Position numbers and translations under genes: made by a program
Notes under the pieces: model-generated
The model's database searches: none
Told to the model about the DNA's origin: nothing
What the model saw: only the letters and a program-made list of their open reading frames with translations
Part shown: positions 1 to 10,868 of the stretch, piece after piece
How positions within the stretch are numbered: position 1 is the first letter of the stretch
Layout of the letters: every line of letters starts with the position of its first letter
Assembly (NCBI RefSeq): GCF_958298935.1
Contig: NC_084940.1
Span: forward strand, 19,835,146 to 19,899,145
Length of the DNA stretch: 64,000 bases
Source: Phragmites australis
Taxonomy: Eukaryota; Streptophyta; Magnoliopsida; Poales; Poaceae
Direction of reading: 5' to 3'

Positions 1-1108
1 AGCAGGTGCAAGCTCTTGCCAGTCAGTACATAGTGTGTAAACAGGCCAAAAGTGAACATGTTAAGTATCCGGGCTTATTGCAACCATTGCTAGTCCCTGC
101 CCAAGCTTGGCAAGTGGTCTCATTAGATTTCATCGAAGGACTACCTAAATCCGTAGGCTACAATTGCATTATTGTTCTGGTGGACAAATTGATCCGGCAT
201 GCACATTTTCTTCCCTTAGCACATCCCTTTACTGCATGGCAAGTGGCTCCGTGCTATCTGACCAACATATTCCAGCTTCATGGTTTACCTCAGTCTATTA
301 TTTCGGATTGAGATCATATTTTTACTAGCAATCTGTGGAGAGAACTATTTCGTCTAGTCGACACACAGTTGCACATGATCTCAGCATACCATCCGCAAAC
401 GGACAATCAAACTGAATGAATTAGTTAGTGTTTGGAGACTTATCTGAGGTGCTTTGTGCATTCTTCAGCAAACAAATGGCATGCATGGTCATGCCCGCGC
501 CATTTTGGGCTGGTGGATCCTTTAGCCTGTGTGGATACTAACTTCGGGGAGTGGCTTAAGGAAAGAAAACTGAGGACCTGGCTGTTACAACAACATTTGC
601 AGCGGGCCAGTCAGCATATGAAGCAAATGGCTGACAAGAAACGATCTGAAAGACGCTTCTAGGAAGGGGAGTGGGTTTATCTCAAACTACATCCTTACAT
701 TCAATTCTCAATTGCTGACCGTGCTAATCACAAATTAGCATTTCGCTATTTTGGTCCTTTCCAGGTGATGTAGAAGGTGGGAGCTGTCGCATATAAGCTG
801 CAATTACCTGAAGCAAGCAAGATCCACCCGGTGATACATGCAGCACAGTTGTGCAGTGCTCTTTCTCCAATGACTTCCTGTACTACTGAGTTGTCGGCGA
901 TCGGGTTTGATGATAATCTGACAACAGAACCTATCATGGTGTTGTAGCAGGGTCTTCATTGTCGTGGCTCCAAAGCAGTCGACTAGGTCCTGGTGCAATG
1001 GAAAAGACAACCTTCCTCTCTGGTCACGTGGGAGCGCTTGTCCGAGCTTCGTCACCGTTTCCCATCGGAACCAGCTTGGGGACAAGCTGGCAATGAAGGA
1101 GGAGGGGA
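1..1108 (+). pseudogene. Ty3/gypsy chromovirus integrase and chromodomain remnant (3' end of pol)
   Basis: This is the last part of a chromovirus polyprotein that enters from the left edge of the window. Residues from about 90-420 read as an integrase core: LDFIEGLPKS, then a region ending LHGLPQSIISD, then SAYHPQTDNQTE, the Ty3 integrase signature. After a deletion come the MADKKRSERRF and GPFQV-type blocks typical of the integrase C-terminus. A chromodomain end (VLVQWKRQPSSLVTWERL) lies around 985-1050. The frame is broken by several stops (308, 418, 660, 771, 945, 983) and the integrase lacks a middle segment near 480. Reading stays open into the LTR as far as 1223. It cannot encode an active protein. 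The chromovirus assignment is secure; the exact clade is not. Confidence 0.85.
1095..1108 (+). promoter_or_regulatory. Polypurine tract of the chromovirus remnant
   Basis: The purine run gaaggaggagggga directly abuts a TGT-starting LTR at 1109. In LTR retrotransposons this tract primes plus-strand DNA synthesis and fixes the 5' edge of the 3' LTR. Its position right after the chromodomain end supports the boundary. Confidence 0.7.
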
Positions 1109-1379
1109 TGTCATGAACAATACTACTATCAGGCTGGCGCCAAGTCTGAAGCCGTCGGGCATGGAGCTGAAGGGAGATGGTCCTGAGGCCCAGCCAGTGG
1201 AGGAGAAGGCGTCAGCAGCCTAATAGGCTATACCCAAGTGCAGAGTCGGCCAAATGAGTGATAGTGTTGGCGCGTATATGTACGCTGTGCCTGAGCTGGC
1301 AGAGGGCGAGAAGAATCACAACTCTAAAAACTCTATCTTCTTCCTCTGTCCGTTCTTCCTTCTTCTCCAAAACCTTACA
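1109..1379 (+). repeat. 3' LTR of the chromovirus remnant
   Basis: The sequence starts TGTCATGAAC immediately after the polypurine tract, and I place its end near CCTTACA at about 1379. The right edge is uncertain because the matching 5' LTR is outside the window. The 1380-1582 stretch that follows is AT-rich and holds nothing I recognise. Confidence 0.55.
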
Positions 1380-3289
1380 CTGTGCTACCGAATTCTGGTT
1401 ATAAACTCAGTAAAGAACTACGGGTGATCTAGTGAATCAAACAGTACATCAGATGAATGAGATAATTGCATTCTTAAGGGTATTCTCAAATGGCATATTG
1501 GAACGAGAAATTTCATTGATAAACCATTGTATACTTGTCAGTTTTTTCTAGCAAAATATAATTCGGTGGTCCATTACGTAACATGAGGCAGAAGAGGATA
1601 ACAACTCCTAAGAAACCAGAAGAATAGAAGATGCTCATACTAGAGAGCACTTTAGCACAGGATGGGGTAGATGCAAGCAGAAGGTTAGATAGGAGCTCAA
1701 GCCCGCACCTGTCGTCCTCCTCTAACAGCAGCGAAAGCAAGTACTCGTGGCACAGCCCAAGACCTATTCCGTGCAAGCGGGAAAACCAACGTCTGGCAAG
1801 TAGCCCCGACTACGATCCCACTGAAGAGGTATTGGGGTGAGTCAATGCATTTTATACTTCTTAAATAGAAGAATATTCTTGTTTATATCAACTCCCCTTG
1901 TTTTCTCTCTAGAGGGTGCAAAGATCTTCACATTGATCATCTGCACCACAACCTTTTGCTTCCTCTGTGCCTGAAACTACGAGTCCCTCTATGGGTACGT
2001 TGAAATGAAAACAAGGCCAACGAAGCAGATTCAAGTTGTCGTCTACCACTTACACAATAACATAAGTTGGTGTTGAAAGGGAGCCTGTTGCACCTCGTGA
2101 TTGGTGGATTTCTTGTCAAGGAGTACATCTCAATCACAATAACTGATTGGTGGTTGGTGCCGGATGACATAAAGGAGTTCCTGTGTGCAAGATTGCAGAG
2201 AACCATCTGATTCCCCTCAGGAATAGAGGAAGCTGCCAAACAGAATGTGTTGAAAACTATGGGCAAGAGCATCCGGGGCTGGAAGAGTGAGCTGAGTAAG
2301 AACTTCGTTAAGAAGAACATGGTACCCTTCAATAAGTACGGAAAAATTATGCCAAACCAATAGGCAGAGTATGTTCGGCAGAAGACCACACCTAAAGCCA
2401 TTAAATTGAGAGAATCGTTCAAGAACCTTGCAAATAAGAACAAGTACCACCATCACTTGGGCACAGCTGGGTATGCCCCTAAAATTACTGAATTGAGGAG
2501 GCAAGAAGAAGAGGCTGCCCGGGCTAGGAAACCTAACCCATTGGAAAATTATGATGAGTGAAGTAGGAACTAGGTCTACGCTCGGTCAGAACGAACCGAG
2601 GATGGGGAATTAGCATTCAAAAGGCCCGAGACCATGGGAGTGACCCAGACCATTCCAGAGACTGCTAACGAAGGGTCTTTAGAGTCGGACGGGGAGAATG
2701 ACCTGCTTACCAAAGCCCTAGGGAACAAGGAACACCTGGGTCACAATTGAGGCATCAGATCAAAAGTGGGTTGGAAGCATGGGTTCCCAGACACTGTGGG
2801 CCAGTACAATACCCGTAATAGATATAAGAAGACCCTAGTAGAAGAGGTATAAGAACAGGTTAAAGTCCAGTTCATGAAAATGTGGAATGAAGAGGAGAAG
2901 TAAAGGGCGGCATTAAAGTCGATAGAGCAACTAACCAGCCCAGGCTTTTAGAGTAGCGTTGGGTCCACACAAGTCGATAACCAGAAATATCCTATTGATG
3001 ATATCACATAGGCTACCCCTTGCATGCTATATGTTCCGATCAGCAAGGGAGACTTAACCGTCGACACTGCCACGGGCCAGGCTATTCCAGGCCATGTCTT
3101 TCACAATCAAGATATTCTAGATGGTTATGCCAAGGTACAAGTGGACTCAGTATAACCACTTTTCTTAAAGTACAAGCTAGACACCAACACACCTAAGGGT
3201 ATCGAGATTCTTGATGAAGCTGTTGACAACTTCATTCTGTGGCCCAAACGAGATATCATCTTCAGCCATCAGTAGTTAAAATCGCTAGC

Positions 3290-3590
3290 ATCACGGCTGG
3301 CCCCGCTCCCAGCATCTTTGCTTTCGTGCCCAACCTCTCCAACTACGGCACCTTCGCCCCTGCGCCAAGCCTCTCCGCCTCAGGCACCTTCACCCTCACA
3401 CCCAGCATCATCTCCACATCCGGCACCTTTGCCTGAGCATCCAACACATTTGCTTGCTCAGGCATCTTCGCCTCGTGCTTCATTATCTGCAACTCCGGCA
3501 TCTCTGCCTCCAGTGTTTGCGACTTTGGCATCTCCGTCTCCAGCGTCTGCACCTTCGGCATCTTCACCTGAGCATCGGAGAGTCCCTATC
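3290..3590 (+). repeat. Imperfect short tandem repeats coding a Pro/Ala/Ser-rich linker
   Basis: Inside the CACTA gene, degenerate repeats built on blocks like gcaccttc and gcatct recur every 9-30 bases. In one frame they read as a linker rich in Ala, Pro and Ser (for example TPASLPPVFATLASP). It separates the Tnp-like region from the protease region. The repeat also opens long but meaningless frames on the other strand (3343-3567 and 3458-3652). Confidence 0.6.
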
Positions 3591-5031
3591 ATGGTTACCC
3601 CATACGAAAAGACTCTAACATCTCCAGTGAAGATGTGGCTTTTGTCCTCCAAAGCAAAGGCATCATCCGCTTAGGAATCTCCAGCGAAGAGCGATCTCGC
3701 GAAAGAGACCGACAAAACATTAAGTACACTGAGTACCCCATTGGTACCCTCGGTTCAACTTCTGGATGGTCCATGCAAGATGAGGAAATTCCATGAATGG
3801 TAAATGAGGGCAAGTCACGTGGGGTTCTCAATAATCACTATTTATGTCCTCGCTAACGTTTTTCTATGCGAAGACTCCTATCTCATGGTGGATTTTTAGG
3901 ACATGCAAGTTTTGTTCCACCGCGACAAATTCGACGTCAATCTCATATGTGTGTGGTGCCTGTAAGTGGCTACAATCTTCCCTTATGTTCATATATCTAC
4001 CAATATGTGCTATAGAAGCTAATGACTAGTGACTTGTTATGTAGAATGCAATTAACGATGCAGAAAATATGAAGTTACTGTTCGTAACAAATTTCCGAGC
4101 CTAACATGTTTGTGAAGTTGAGGAAGGATGCCCCTTGTAGAGAAGTTGGCCTTCTGGTACAGCCTATGCCTCAAGTCCTGGATAGGCCGCGTATGCATGT
4201 CTTAGCTAGGAATGAGCTGTAAACAAAATAGAAATAGTTGTTACTTGAGTCGATAATGCCGAGAAAGTGGAACTGCTTGGCGCTGCATCCATCCCGAATT
4301 TGGTGGTTAAACTCTACTGTGGTGGATTTTTGGATTTCGATCGTATCTAAGAGATTAAAGGGAAGAGTAACATGGAGAAAGCAAGAGTCATAAAAGAAAT
4401 GACCAAATCACAAAAGGTTGATATATCGACCTATATAGTAAGAGCTATGCTAGAAATGCAAGACAAGGACTATATCATGCCCCCCAACAACTTTAAGTAA
4501 GTTTGATATGTCAATTAGTCATAAAAGTTTATTTTGCACCTAACTTAATTGCTCGATCAAGAACCTAACATAAGTATTCATGTAGCGACCACTTTGTATG
4601 TATAATGCTAATGTCGAAGTGGGGCAGACTCATGGTCCTTGACTCAGCCGATCCTCCAAATCATCCTACCAAGATCTCATCGACGTTATACAGATGTAAA
4701 GAAAATCCCTATACATAAAATCCTTATAAATCATTTATGAATTGATAATTACTTCTTGGCATTCGAATAGGGTCTACAAGTGGTACGTAGTGAAAGGTGG
4801 GAGACACGATACGGCCAAGTCAAATGAGATGGCAGTCTGTACACACTTTCCGGTAATAACACACCTCTAATGCTTGTATCTCGCTACTTATGATGAAGAT
4901 TACTATTGAACTAACAAATACATTGCATTATTATTTCAAGTGCCACAAGCAAGGTTTCGACACTTCTTTGTGGATACTATGTTTTCTAGTTTCTTAGGGT
5001 AAACATGACGTACACAACGAACTCTAAGGAC

Positions 5032-5121
5032 GTAAGTCATCATTACGCTTACACATTATTATTTGATTATGTTTCCATTGTCAGTAGTGTTTTAACACTT
5101 TTAGTTGTGTTTTCATTGCAG
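5032..5121 (+). other. Intron in the CACTA protease exon region
   Basis: A GTAAGT donor at 5032 and a TTTTCATTGCAG acceptor ending at 5121 enclose 90 bases. Removing them joins the sequence after the CGYYV motif to LTDEDIQNVQRDMC, which is the order expected in C48-containing CACTA proteins. The splice signals are intact although the gene is broken elsewhere. Confidence 0.6.
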
Positions 5122-5270
5122 GCACAGAGGATCGAATGTACTAACACCTCGCTCACCGATGAAGATATCCAAAACGTCCAACGTGACATGTGCTAGTCCA
5201 TCATGCACGAAGTCATCTACAAGAATGGTAGGTTCTTTGACCATGGAGGTGAATTGGCTAGCCATCTGAT

Positions 5271-6268
5271 TGATGAGGACAACCTTACGACACATTCTTC
5301 ACCGCCACCTAATGATCAAGATATACGCATCGAGTTACCAACTGGACCAATTACAAGAGCACGTTTACAAGATCAGGTGAACTTGTTTCTTAATGACCAT
5401 ATCATTAATTTTAAGGAGAATTTTATACTACCCCAATCTTGTAATTTACTTGTGCTTAGGTATTTGGATCAATACGATGCACAAGAGGAAGAAGAGCTGC
5501 ATTGTTTGTTGGCACATAGACAAAGAAGAGCTGAGGGATGCGTGGGAGACAAAGGTTTTCACAAGGTATTTGGATACAAGGTGTACATGGACTTTCCAAA
5601 GGCATTGAAGACTTTCCTTTCAAGTTCTACACGGAATCAATCAAGGAGCAGCAAAATAGGAAAGATTGAAGCCGACTCAAACTCGGTTTATTGCAGCCAA
5701 ATAAATGTCGATTAAAAGTACCATAAGTCTTTCATACGAAGTTGGATTGGGCTGTGTGAATACCCTCTGGAAAGCTTATTTGATAACTTTTCCAATGGAT
5801 CCAGCCCCATTGCCAAATTCGTATCGAGTCGGCCTCAGTCGTCAAAATAATATGTCGGTCTTAGCTTAGGTTTCCTTTTTTATGTTGTAATGAGTCCAAT
5901 TCGGTCTCCATAGTCCTAAGTAGTATATATAGTACAGTCCACGACACATAGAGGGAAGACCACTTTATGCATAAGATTGAAACATAGCTATTGCTTGTTC
6001 TTTTATACCAGCGTTCATGCGAGGATAGCTAAGAGAGGGCAATCATTGTTTATCGTTCTGCAATCCAAGGTCAAGTTGTCGTTCCGCTGGGAATTGGGGA
6101 CTTGGCGATCGTCACTCGTGGTCTCGTGATGATCATCTACAGGTGTGTGTTGGGCGTATTCCGAAGAGTTGAGGGTTCGTACATTGGTGCGAGTGTTCAG
6201 CTAGCAACATCGTCTACTTCACATCTTTTATCATCGGCTCTTCCAAAGTTCGGGCCGCCCTTGTATCA
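5271..6268 (+). repeat. 5' LTR of element A, containing a polyprotein-tail ORF
   Basis: The LTR starts TGATGAGGAC and ends TATCA, three bases before the primer site. The same TGATGAG start is seen in the LTRs of elements B and C. The first 444 bases are an open frame (to the TAA at 5713) that encodes the C-terminal tail seen at the end of the polyprotein in this group: ELPTGPITRARLQDQVNLF followed by a FILPQSCNLLVLRYL block. The AT-rich remainder (5716-6268) holds a likely TATA-like segment (tatatatag near 5925) and is otherwise featureless. Confidence 0.75.
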
Positions 6269-6271
6269 TCG

Positions 6272-6283
6272 TGGTATTAGAGC
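6272..6283 (+). promoter_or_regulatory. Primer-binding site (initiator Met tRNA), element A
   Basis: The sequence tggtattagagc differs at one base from TGGTATCAGAGC, the complement of the plant initiator-Met tRNA 3' end. It lies three bases after the LTR end, as expected for the site that primes minus-strand DNA synthesis. Confidence 0.85.
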
Positions 6284-6999
6284 CTAGGGCTACTCGGTGA
6301 GAGCTATTTACCCATAGATTAGTTTTGTTATTCTATCCTCTACAACAAAGAAAAGTCTCACAAAATTTTGAGACCTTCCTAGCTGCTATTTCTTTGAGAA
6401 CCAATATATCCTTTGCGTACCGTTGAACCTTTTGAGACTAGCAAATTGATTTGCTCAAGGGACTGCTCTTGTTTTCAGTTGCCCGAATTAGTTCTATCAA
6501 TACAACACTCCTATTTTGGATTTTATCTTGTATTTAGCCGAGTACAAAAAAGAAGAAGAAGTAAAACTAGTACAAAATAGAAAAAAGAGAAAAAAACAAA
6601 AGAAAAAAAAGAGGCAAAGAAAAAGGTGCTCAGTTGAATAATCCTCTTATTTCAGAGTTCTATGATTCAAGTTATCCACTCCTATTTTATGCACTTTGTT
6701 GTTTTGAGCAATCTTGTGCCCTCAGTTATTTCGAGTAATTGCTAGTGTCGCTCCTTGAACTATTGCAATACAAGCTTGGTTTGGCCATCTTCTTAGCTCA
6801 TTCCTTGGTTGCAATAGTCTCATTATCATTGTGAGTGTGTTGCTGTCCTTGATCATTCGCTGTCACGAGTGTACTTTTGCTATCTTTAATTCACTTCGGA
6901 ATGGTAAGCTTGTCTTGTTTCAGAACAGTGAGTGCTGAGCATTGAGTGTTCCACTTATATTCACATATATTTTTCACTCAGTATTTGTCAGCTTTTGCC
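6284..6999 (+). other. Leader of element A
   Basis: This stretch between the primer site and the gag start has no open frame of note. It holds an A-rich low-complexity tract (about 6545-6630, AAG/AAAAG runs). Retroelements of this kind carry the packaging signal in the leader, but I cannot locate it. Confidence 0.5.
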
Positions 7000-8522
7000 A
7001 TGTCAGGACAAGAGGAGGATCCGCGTAATCCGGATGTACCGGTTTCATGGTCTGAGTACACTAGGCTGTATGAGATGCTGCAGAAGCAACTCCAAGATGG
7101 TGACAATGGTGTGTGTGATAAGCCCAGGGAAGTTTAGACTGGATTGAACACACTAGGGGAGGAGGACACATAGCTGCATACAGAAATCAACAACTTCGAA
7201 GAGTTGCGCGCTATGTTTGCAAATCTCCATGTGTGTGGGGGTCTACGAGCTAACGACACAAGTGTACACGAGCATCAAGCTTTTCAGCACATCGAGACCG
7301 AGGAGGAGCGCACTATTCGCATGGATGAGAAACGACGATAGCAATAGGCTCATCGTTTGGCGGCGCAACAAGATGCAACGGCGCGTCTTCTTGCTTCTGA
7401 GTGTGGTCGAGGCAATAGTGTTTTTAACGGCGCCCAAGGAGGAGGTGTCAACATAGGTGTTCATAATGCTACTGCACGTATGCATGATGCATGTAGCTGG
7501 GCTGACGACACTGAGCTCTCCATCGACGATGATTTCCCTGCTGATGCTTACAATGAACGACAGCCCCGTAACCACAACAACAACATGCATCACCATAGAC
7601 AGGGTATCGATGAGGATTTTATTGCTAAGCCTCAATTTGCTATTTCTGTCTTTTTAGGTGGTATGGATGTGGAAGATTACCAGACATGGGAACTGAAAAT
7701 TGATAAGCTATTCCAAATGAACAATTATTCCAATGAGAAGAAGCTATTACTTGCGTCCAATGGATTGGATCATTATGCCACACATTGGTGGGAGCAGTTT
7801 GTTCACAAGCGGATGGAGCGCCATGAGTTGCCTATTATCACATGGGAGCAAATGAAGCAACACTTGAGTACACATTTTGTTTCTTGTTGCTACAAATGCT
7901 CACTGTTTGAGAAGTTGATAGGGCTACGATAGGGTCTCAAATCAATTGATGAGTATCATAAGGAGATGGAGACCATCATGATACATGTTGATGTGCGCGA
8001 GAATGAAGAGCAAACAATGGCAAGATTCCTAGCTAGTATGAATTATGCCATCAAGCGCATCGTCAATCACTAACCTTACAATGATATGATTGAGTTGCTG
8101 CACCAAGCGCGTGAAGCTGAGCGCCAAGTTAGTGAAGATGCAAAGTTTGCTGCCCGTTCACGTTTTTCAACAAGTGTGGTGTAGCCGTACAACATAAGTC
8201 AACCAAACAAGAGTACTCAGTCTGGAAGCAATTTAGCAATGTGCAGTTCAACAAGTAAGAAGCCTGAGAGTACTCCACCACCGACATGTCGCTCAACGAT
8301 GCCTGCTGGTAGCGTAACCTCTTCTATGGGGTCAACGGGGCGTTCACATGACTTGGTTTACCACAAGTGCAAAGGAGTTGGCCATTTTCAGAAAGATTGC
8401 CCAAATACAAAGGTTATGCTTATTACAGATGATGGGTATGTTTTTGTTAGTGATGACGAATTATTTGATGCAACACCAGTTTTGCACACTGTTGAGATAG
8501 AGCAATATGTGAGTGTGATCTA
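7000..8522 (+). pseudogene. gag of element A
   Basis: Gag is the capsid/nucleocapsid precursor. I chose the ATG at 7000 because MSGQEEDPRNPDVP starts here and the leader ends. A retrotransposon gag core follows around 7640-8050 (DYQTWELKIDKLFQ, HWWEQFVHKRM, SIDEYHKEME). A zinc knuckle is at about 8358-8402, but its first Cys is replaced by Tyr: the motif reads YHKCKGVGHFQKDC instead of C-x2-C-x4-H-x4-C. Premature stops occur, for example at 7136, 7930 and 8182, and some change of frame is needed between 7140 and 7360. Inactive. Confidence 0.8.
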
Positions 8523-8599
8523 GAGTTTCCTAACCCTGAGCAGTATTCCATTGTTTGCACACCCAAAGTGCTTAGTGTGATGCCATCACCGTCACTCGA

Positions 8600-10278
8600 A
8601 CAACAGTGCAATTTGTTTTAGACTTGGGAAAAGCTTGATAAAGGCAAGGTGTGCAAAGTTATTATTGATGGAGGTAGTTGTCACAACTTGGCCAGAAAAG
8701 ACATGTGCAATAAGTTGGGTTTGAAGTATTTACCACATCCATAGCCGTATCATGTGCAATGATTGAGCGATAAAGAGGAAGTGAAGGTGACCTATATGGT
8801 GCGTGTGACATTTACTATTGATTGTGATGTTGTGCCTATGACGGTCTGTCACTTGCTATTGGGACGGCCGTGGCAATATGACCATTTTACTATTCATGAT
8901 GGGCATACCAGTCGCTATACATTCCGATGGAACAATAAGGAGATCATCTTGAAGCCGCTTACACCACAACAGATTATGAATTCTTCAATGCAGAAAATTG
9001 AGGTGCACGTTGAGAGTGAGAAAGAGCGAGAGAAACATAGAGTGATTCCACCTTCGGTGAGTGAGCGCCACAACCCAAATCGGAGTGGTACAAAGAGAAG
9101 TGCGGCAGAGAAGAATTTAGTAATGCTAGCCACTAAATCAGAGATGAAAGAATTCAGCAAGGATCCTAATTTGGTACACTTTGTACTGCTGTACCAAGTG
9201 ACATTACTGTTGACTAATGACGTGACTTCTCTACCTAGTGGTGTTTCTTGTGTTTTGCAGGAATTCAGCGAAGTGTTTCCAACAGAGGTGCCTGCTAGTT
9301 ACCACCGATAAGAGGGATAGAACATCAAATTGATTTGATTCCTGGCGTGACGCTACCTAATCAACCACTGTACCCGTACCAACCCTAAGGAAATGAAAGA
9401 AATTCAGAAACAAGTGCAAGAGCTTTTCTCCAAAGGATACGTTCGTGAAAGCTTAAGCCCTTGTGTTGTTCTTGTTATTTTGGTTCCTAAGAAAGATGGT
9501 ACATGGCGCATGTGCATAGATTGTAGTGCAATTAATAATATCACTATTCGATATCGTCACCCTATACCTCGCTAGATGACATGTTAGACAAATTGAGTGG
9601 TGCTGTTATTTTCTCTAAAATTGATTAGTGTAGTGGTTACCATCAGATTAGGATGAAAGAAGGGGATGAGTGGAAAATAGCCTTTAAAACAAAATTTGGT
9701 CAGTATGAGTGGTTAGTCATGCTGTTTGGTTTAACCAATGCGCTTAGTACTTTCATGTGGCTAATGAATCATGTTTTAAGACATTTCATTGGTAAATTCA
9801 TAGTTGTTTACTTTGATGATATTTTGATTTACAGCCGTACTGAAACTGAACATATTGATATTTCATTGGTAAAGCTATTTGGTAACTTAGAAAAATGCAC
9901 TTTTTGCAAATATTGTGTGATATTTATAGGATATGTAGTTTCAGCACAGGGAGTAAAAATAGATGAATCTAAAATTGAAGCTATTAAAAACTGGCCTACA
10001 CCTGCGAATGTTAATCAAATTCGGAGTTTTGATGGTCTCACTGGTTTTTATCGGCGCTTTGTTAAAGATTTTAGCACTATTGCTGCCCCTTTGAATGAAT
10101 TAACTAAATAGAATGTTGACTTTCGTTGGGGGGAAGCACAGCAAGCTGCTTTTGATGAGCTTAAGAAACGATTAACTGAGGCACTGTTAATTGTTTTACC
10201 TGATTTCACTAAGATTTTTGAAATTGAATGTGATGCTAGTGGAATTGGTATTGGTGGTGTTTTTCAGCGAGAAATTGA
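8600..10278 (+). pseudogene. Protease and reverse transcriptase of element A, truncated in RNase H
   Basis: The aspartic protease shows IIDGGSCHNLA at about 8667-8700. The reverse transcriptase runs from about 9390 ([30 protein letters not shown]) to 10110, with the catalytic box YFDD at about 9809-9820 ([11 protein letters not shown]) intact. The connection to RNase H ([15 protein letters not shown]) is reached at 10210-10260, then homology ends. Several stops (for example 8743, 8761, 9572, 9626, 10109) and frame changes near 9575 inactivate it. Integrase is absent, so the 3' half has been lost. Confidence 0.85.
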
Positions 10279-10563
10279 AAGGTGCCCAATTGAATTATCC
10301 GTGTAGCACAGGGAGTTCCTGAGGAACAGTTACCAGTAGAAGACCTGGATGTGCGAGAAGATCTGTCTTATGCCAAATATCCGGTCAAGATTCTTGAGAC
10401 GTCAGAACGAGTTACCAGGAACAGGGGAGTCAAAATGTGTAGAGTGCAGTGGAAGCATCACTCAGAAGAAGAAGCCACCTGGGAAAGAGAAGATGATTTG
10501 AAGACAGAGTTTCCCCATCTCTTCTCCGATCTTTTCGAATCTCAAGGGCGAGATTCATCGTAA
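10279..10563 (+). pseudogene. Tekay/Del-type integrase C-terminus with chromodomain
   Basis: The frame from 10351 to the TAA at 10561 reads LSYAKYPVKILE, then VTRNRGVKMCRVQWKHHSEE and EATWEREDDLKTEFPHLF. This is the chromodomain end of Tekay/Del chromoviruses, whose chromodomain is thought to target integration to heterochromatin. The upstream bases (10279-10350) fit the preceding integrase tail (EEQLPVEDLDV). It is joined directly to the broken RNase H of element A, which belongs to a different group, so this is a fusion of two elements rather than one. Confidence 0.85.
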
Positions 10564-10575
10564 GGGGGGTAGGTT

Positions 10576-10868
10576 TGTAACACCCAAAACTTCAAAATTT
10601 GCAATAATTTAAAATTTTGCTAGAAATTAAATAAGTGGATTTCATTTTAGCTCTATAGGAAATTAATCTCTAAATTTAATTTGGAATAGGTTGAATGTTT
10701 GTCGCATTCATGCCGTTGTAGTTGCAATAAGGTTTTATTGTGTGGGAAATTCTTTTTGCTAAAATTCGCTAGAGTTCGCTCGGTTAAAATCTCTTTTGGA
10801 AAATAAGTTTGAAAACCTAAAGCAAAAAAAAAAACAAAAGGATTTCTAAAATGGAAAACCCTTCCTGG
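10576..10868 (+). repeat. Partial 3' LTR of the Tekay-type element
   Basis: TGTAACACCC at 10576 follows the chromodomain stop and a short G-rich tract (10563-10570, aggggggt), which could be its polypurine tract. The LTR is AT-rich and breaks off near 10868, where homology to the gag of element B begins on the other strand. Most of the LTR is missing. Confidence 0.7.

Larger units (their letters stand above)
1583..5270 (+). pseudogene. CACTA (En/Spm) transposon gene with C48/Ulp1-type protease domain
   Basis: This is a degenerate multi-exon gene of the CACTA type. A first exon (ATG 1583, Ser-rich, ending before a GTGAGT donor at 1837) is followed by a 76-bp intron to an AG at 1912. From about 2220 to 3245 the translation matches the En/Spm-associated protein family: blocks such as NKYHHHLGTAGYAPK, WKHGFPDTVGQY and GIEILDEAVDNFILWPKRD. 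A Pro/Ala/Ser-rich stretch follows, then a protease region: VLDSADPP near 4640, KGGRHDTAKSNEM near 4795, CHKQG near 4945 and CGYYV at 4969-4983, the Cys nucleophile motif of C48 peptidases. Introns with GTAAGT donors remain at 3965 and 5032. Stops and frameshifts break it. I did not find TNP2 transposase or terminal inverted repeats. Gypsy element A cuts it at 5271. Confidence 0.8.
5271..10278 (+). mobile_element. Ty3/gypsy element A (5' LTR, gag and part of pol; 3' end lost)
   Basis: Element A sits in the CACTA protease exon. It has a 5' LTR (5271-6268), an initiator-Met tRNA primer site (6272), a 0.7-kb leader, gag (7000-8522), and protease and reverse transcriptase up to the start of RNase H. 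It stops abruptly near 10278, where the sequence changes to a Tekay-type integrase end. Protein similarity in RT, protease and zinc knuckle places it in the same group as elements B and C. The 5 bases before the LTR (ctgat) would be the target duplication, but the partner copy is not in the window. Confidence 0.8.
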
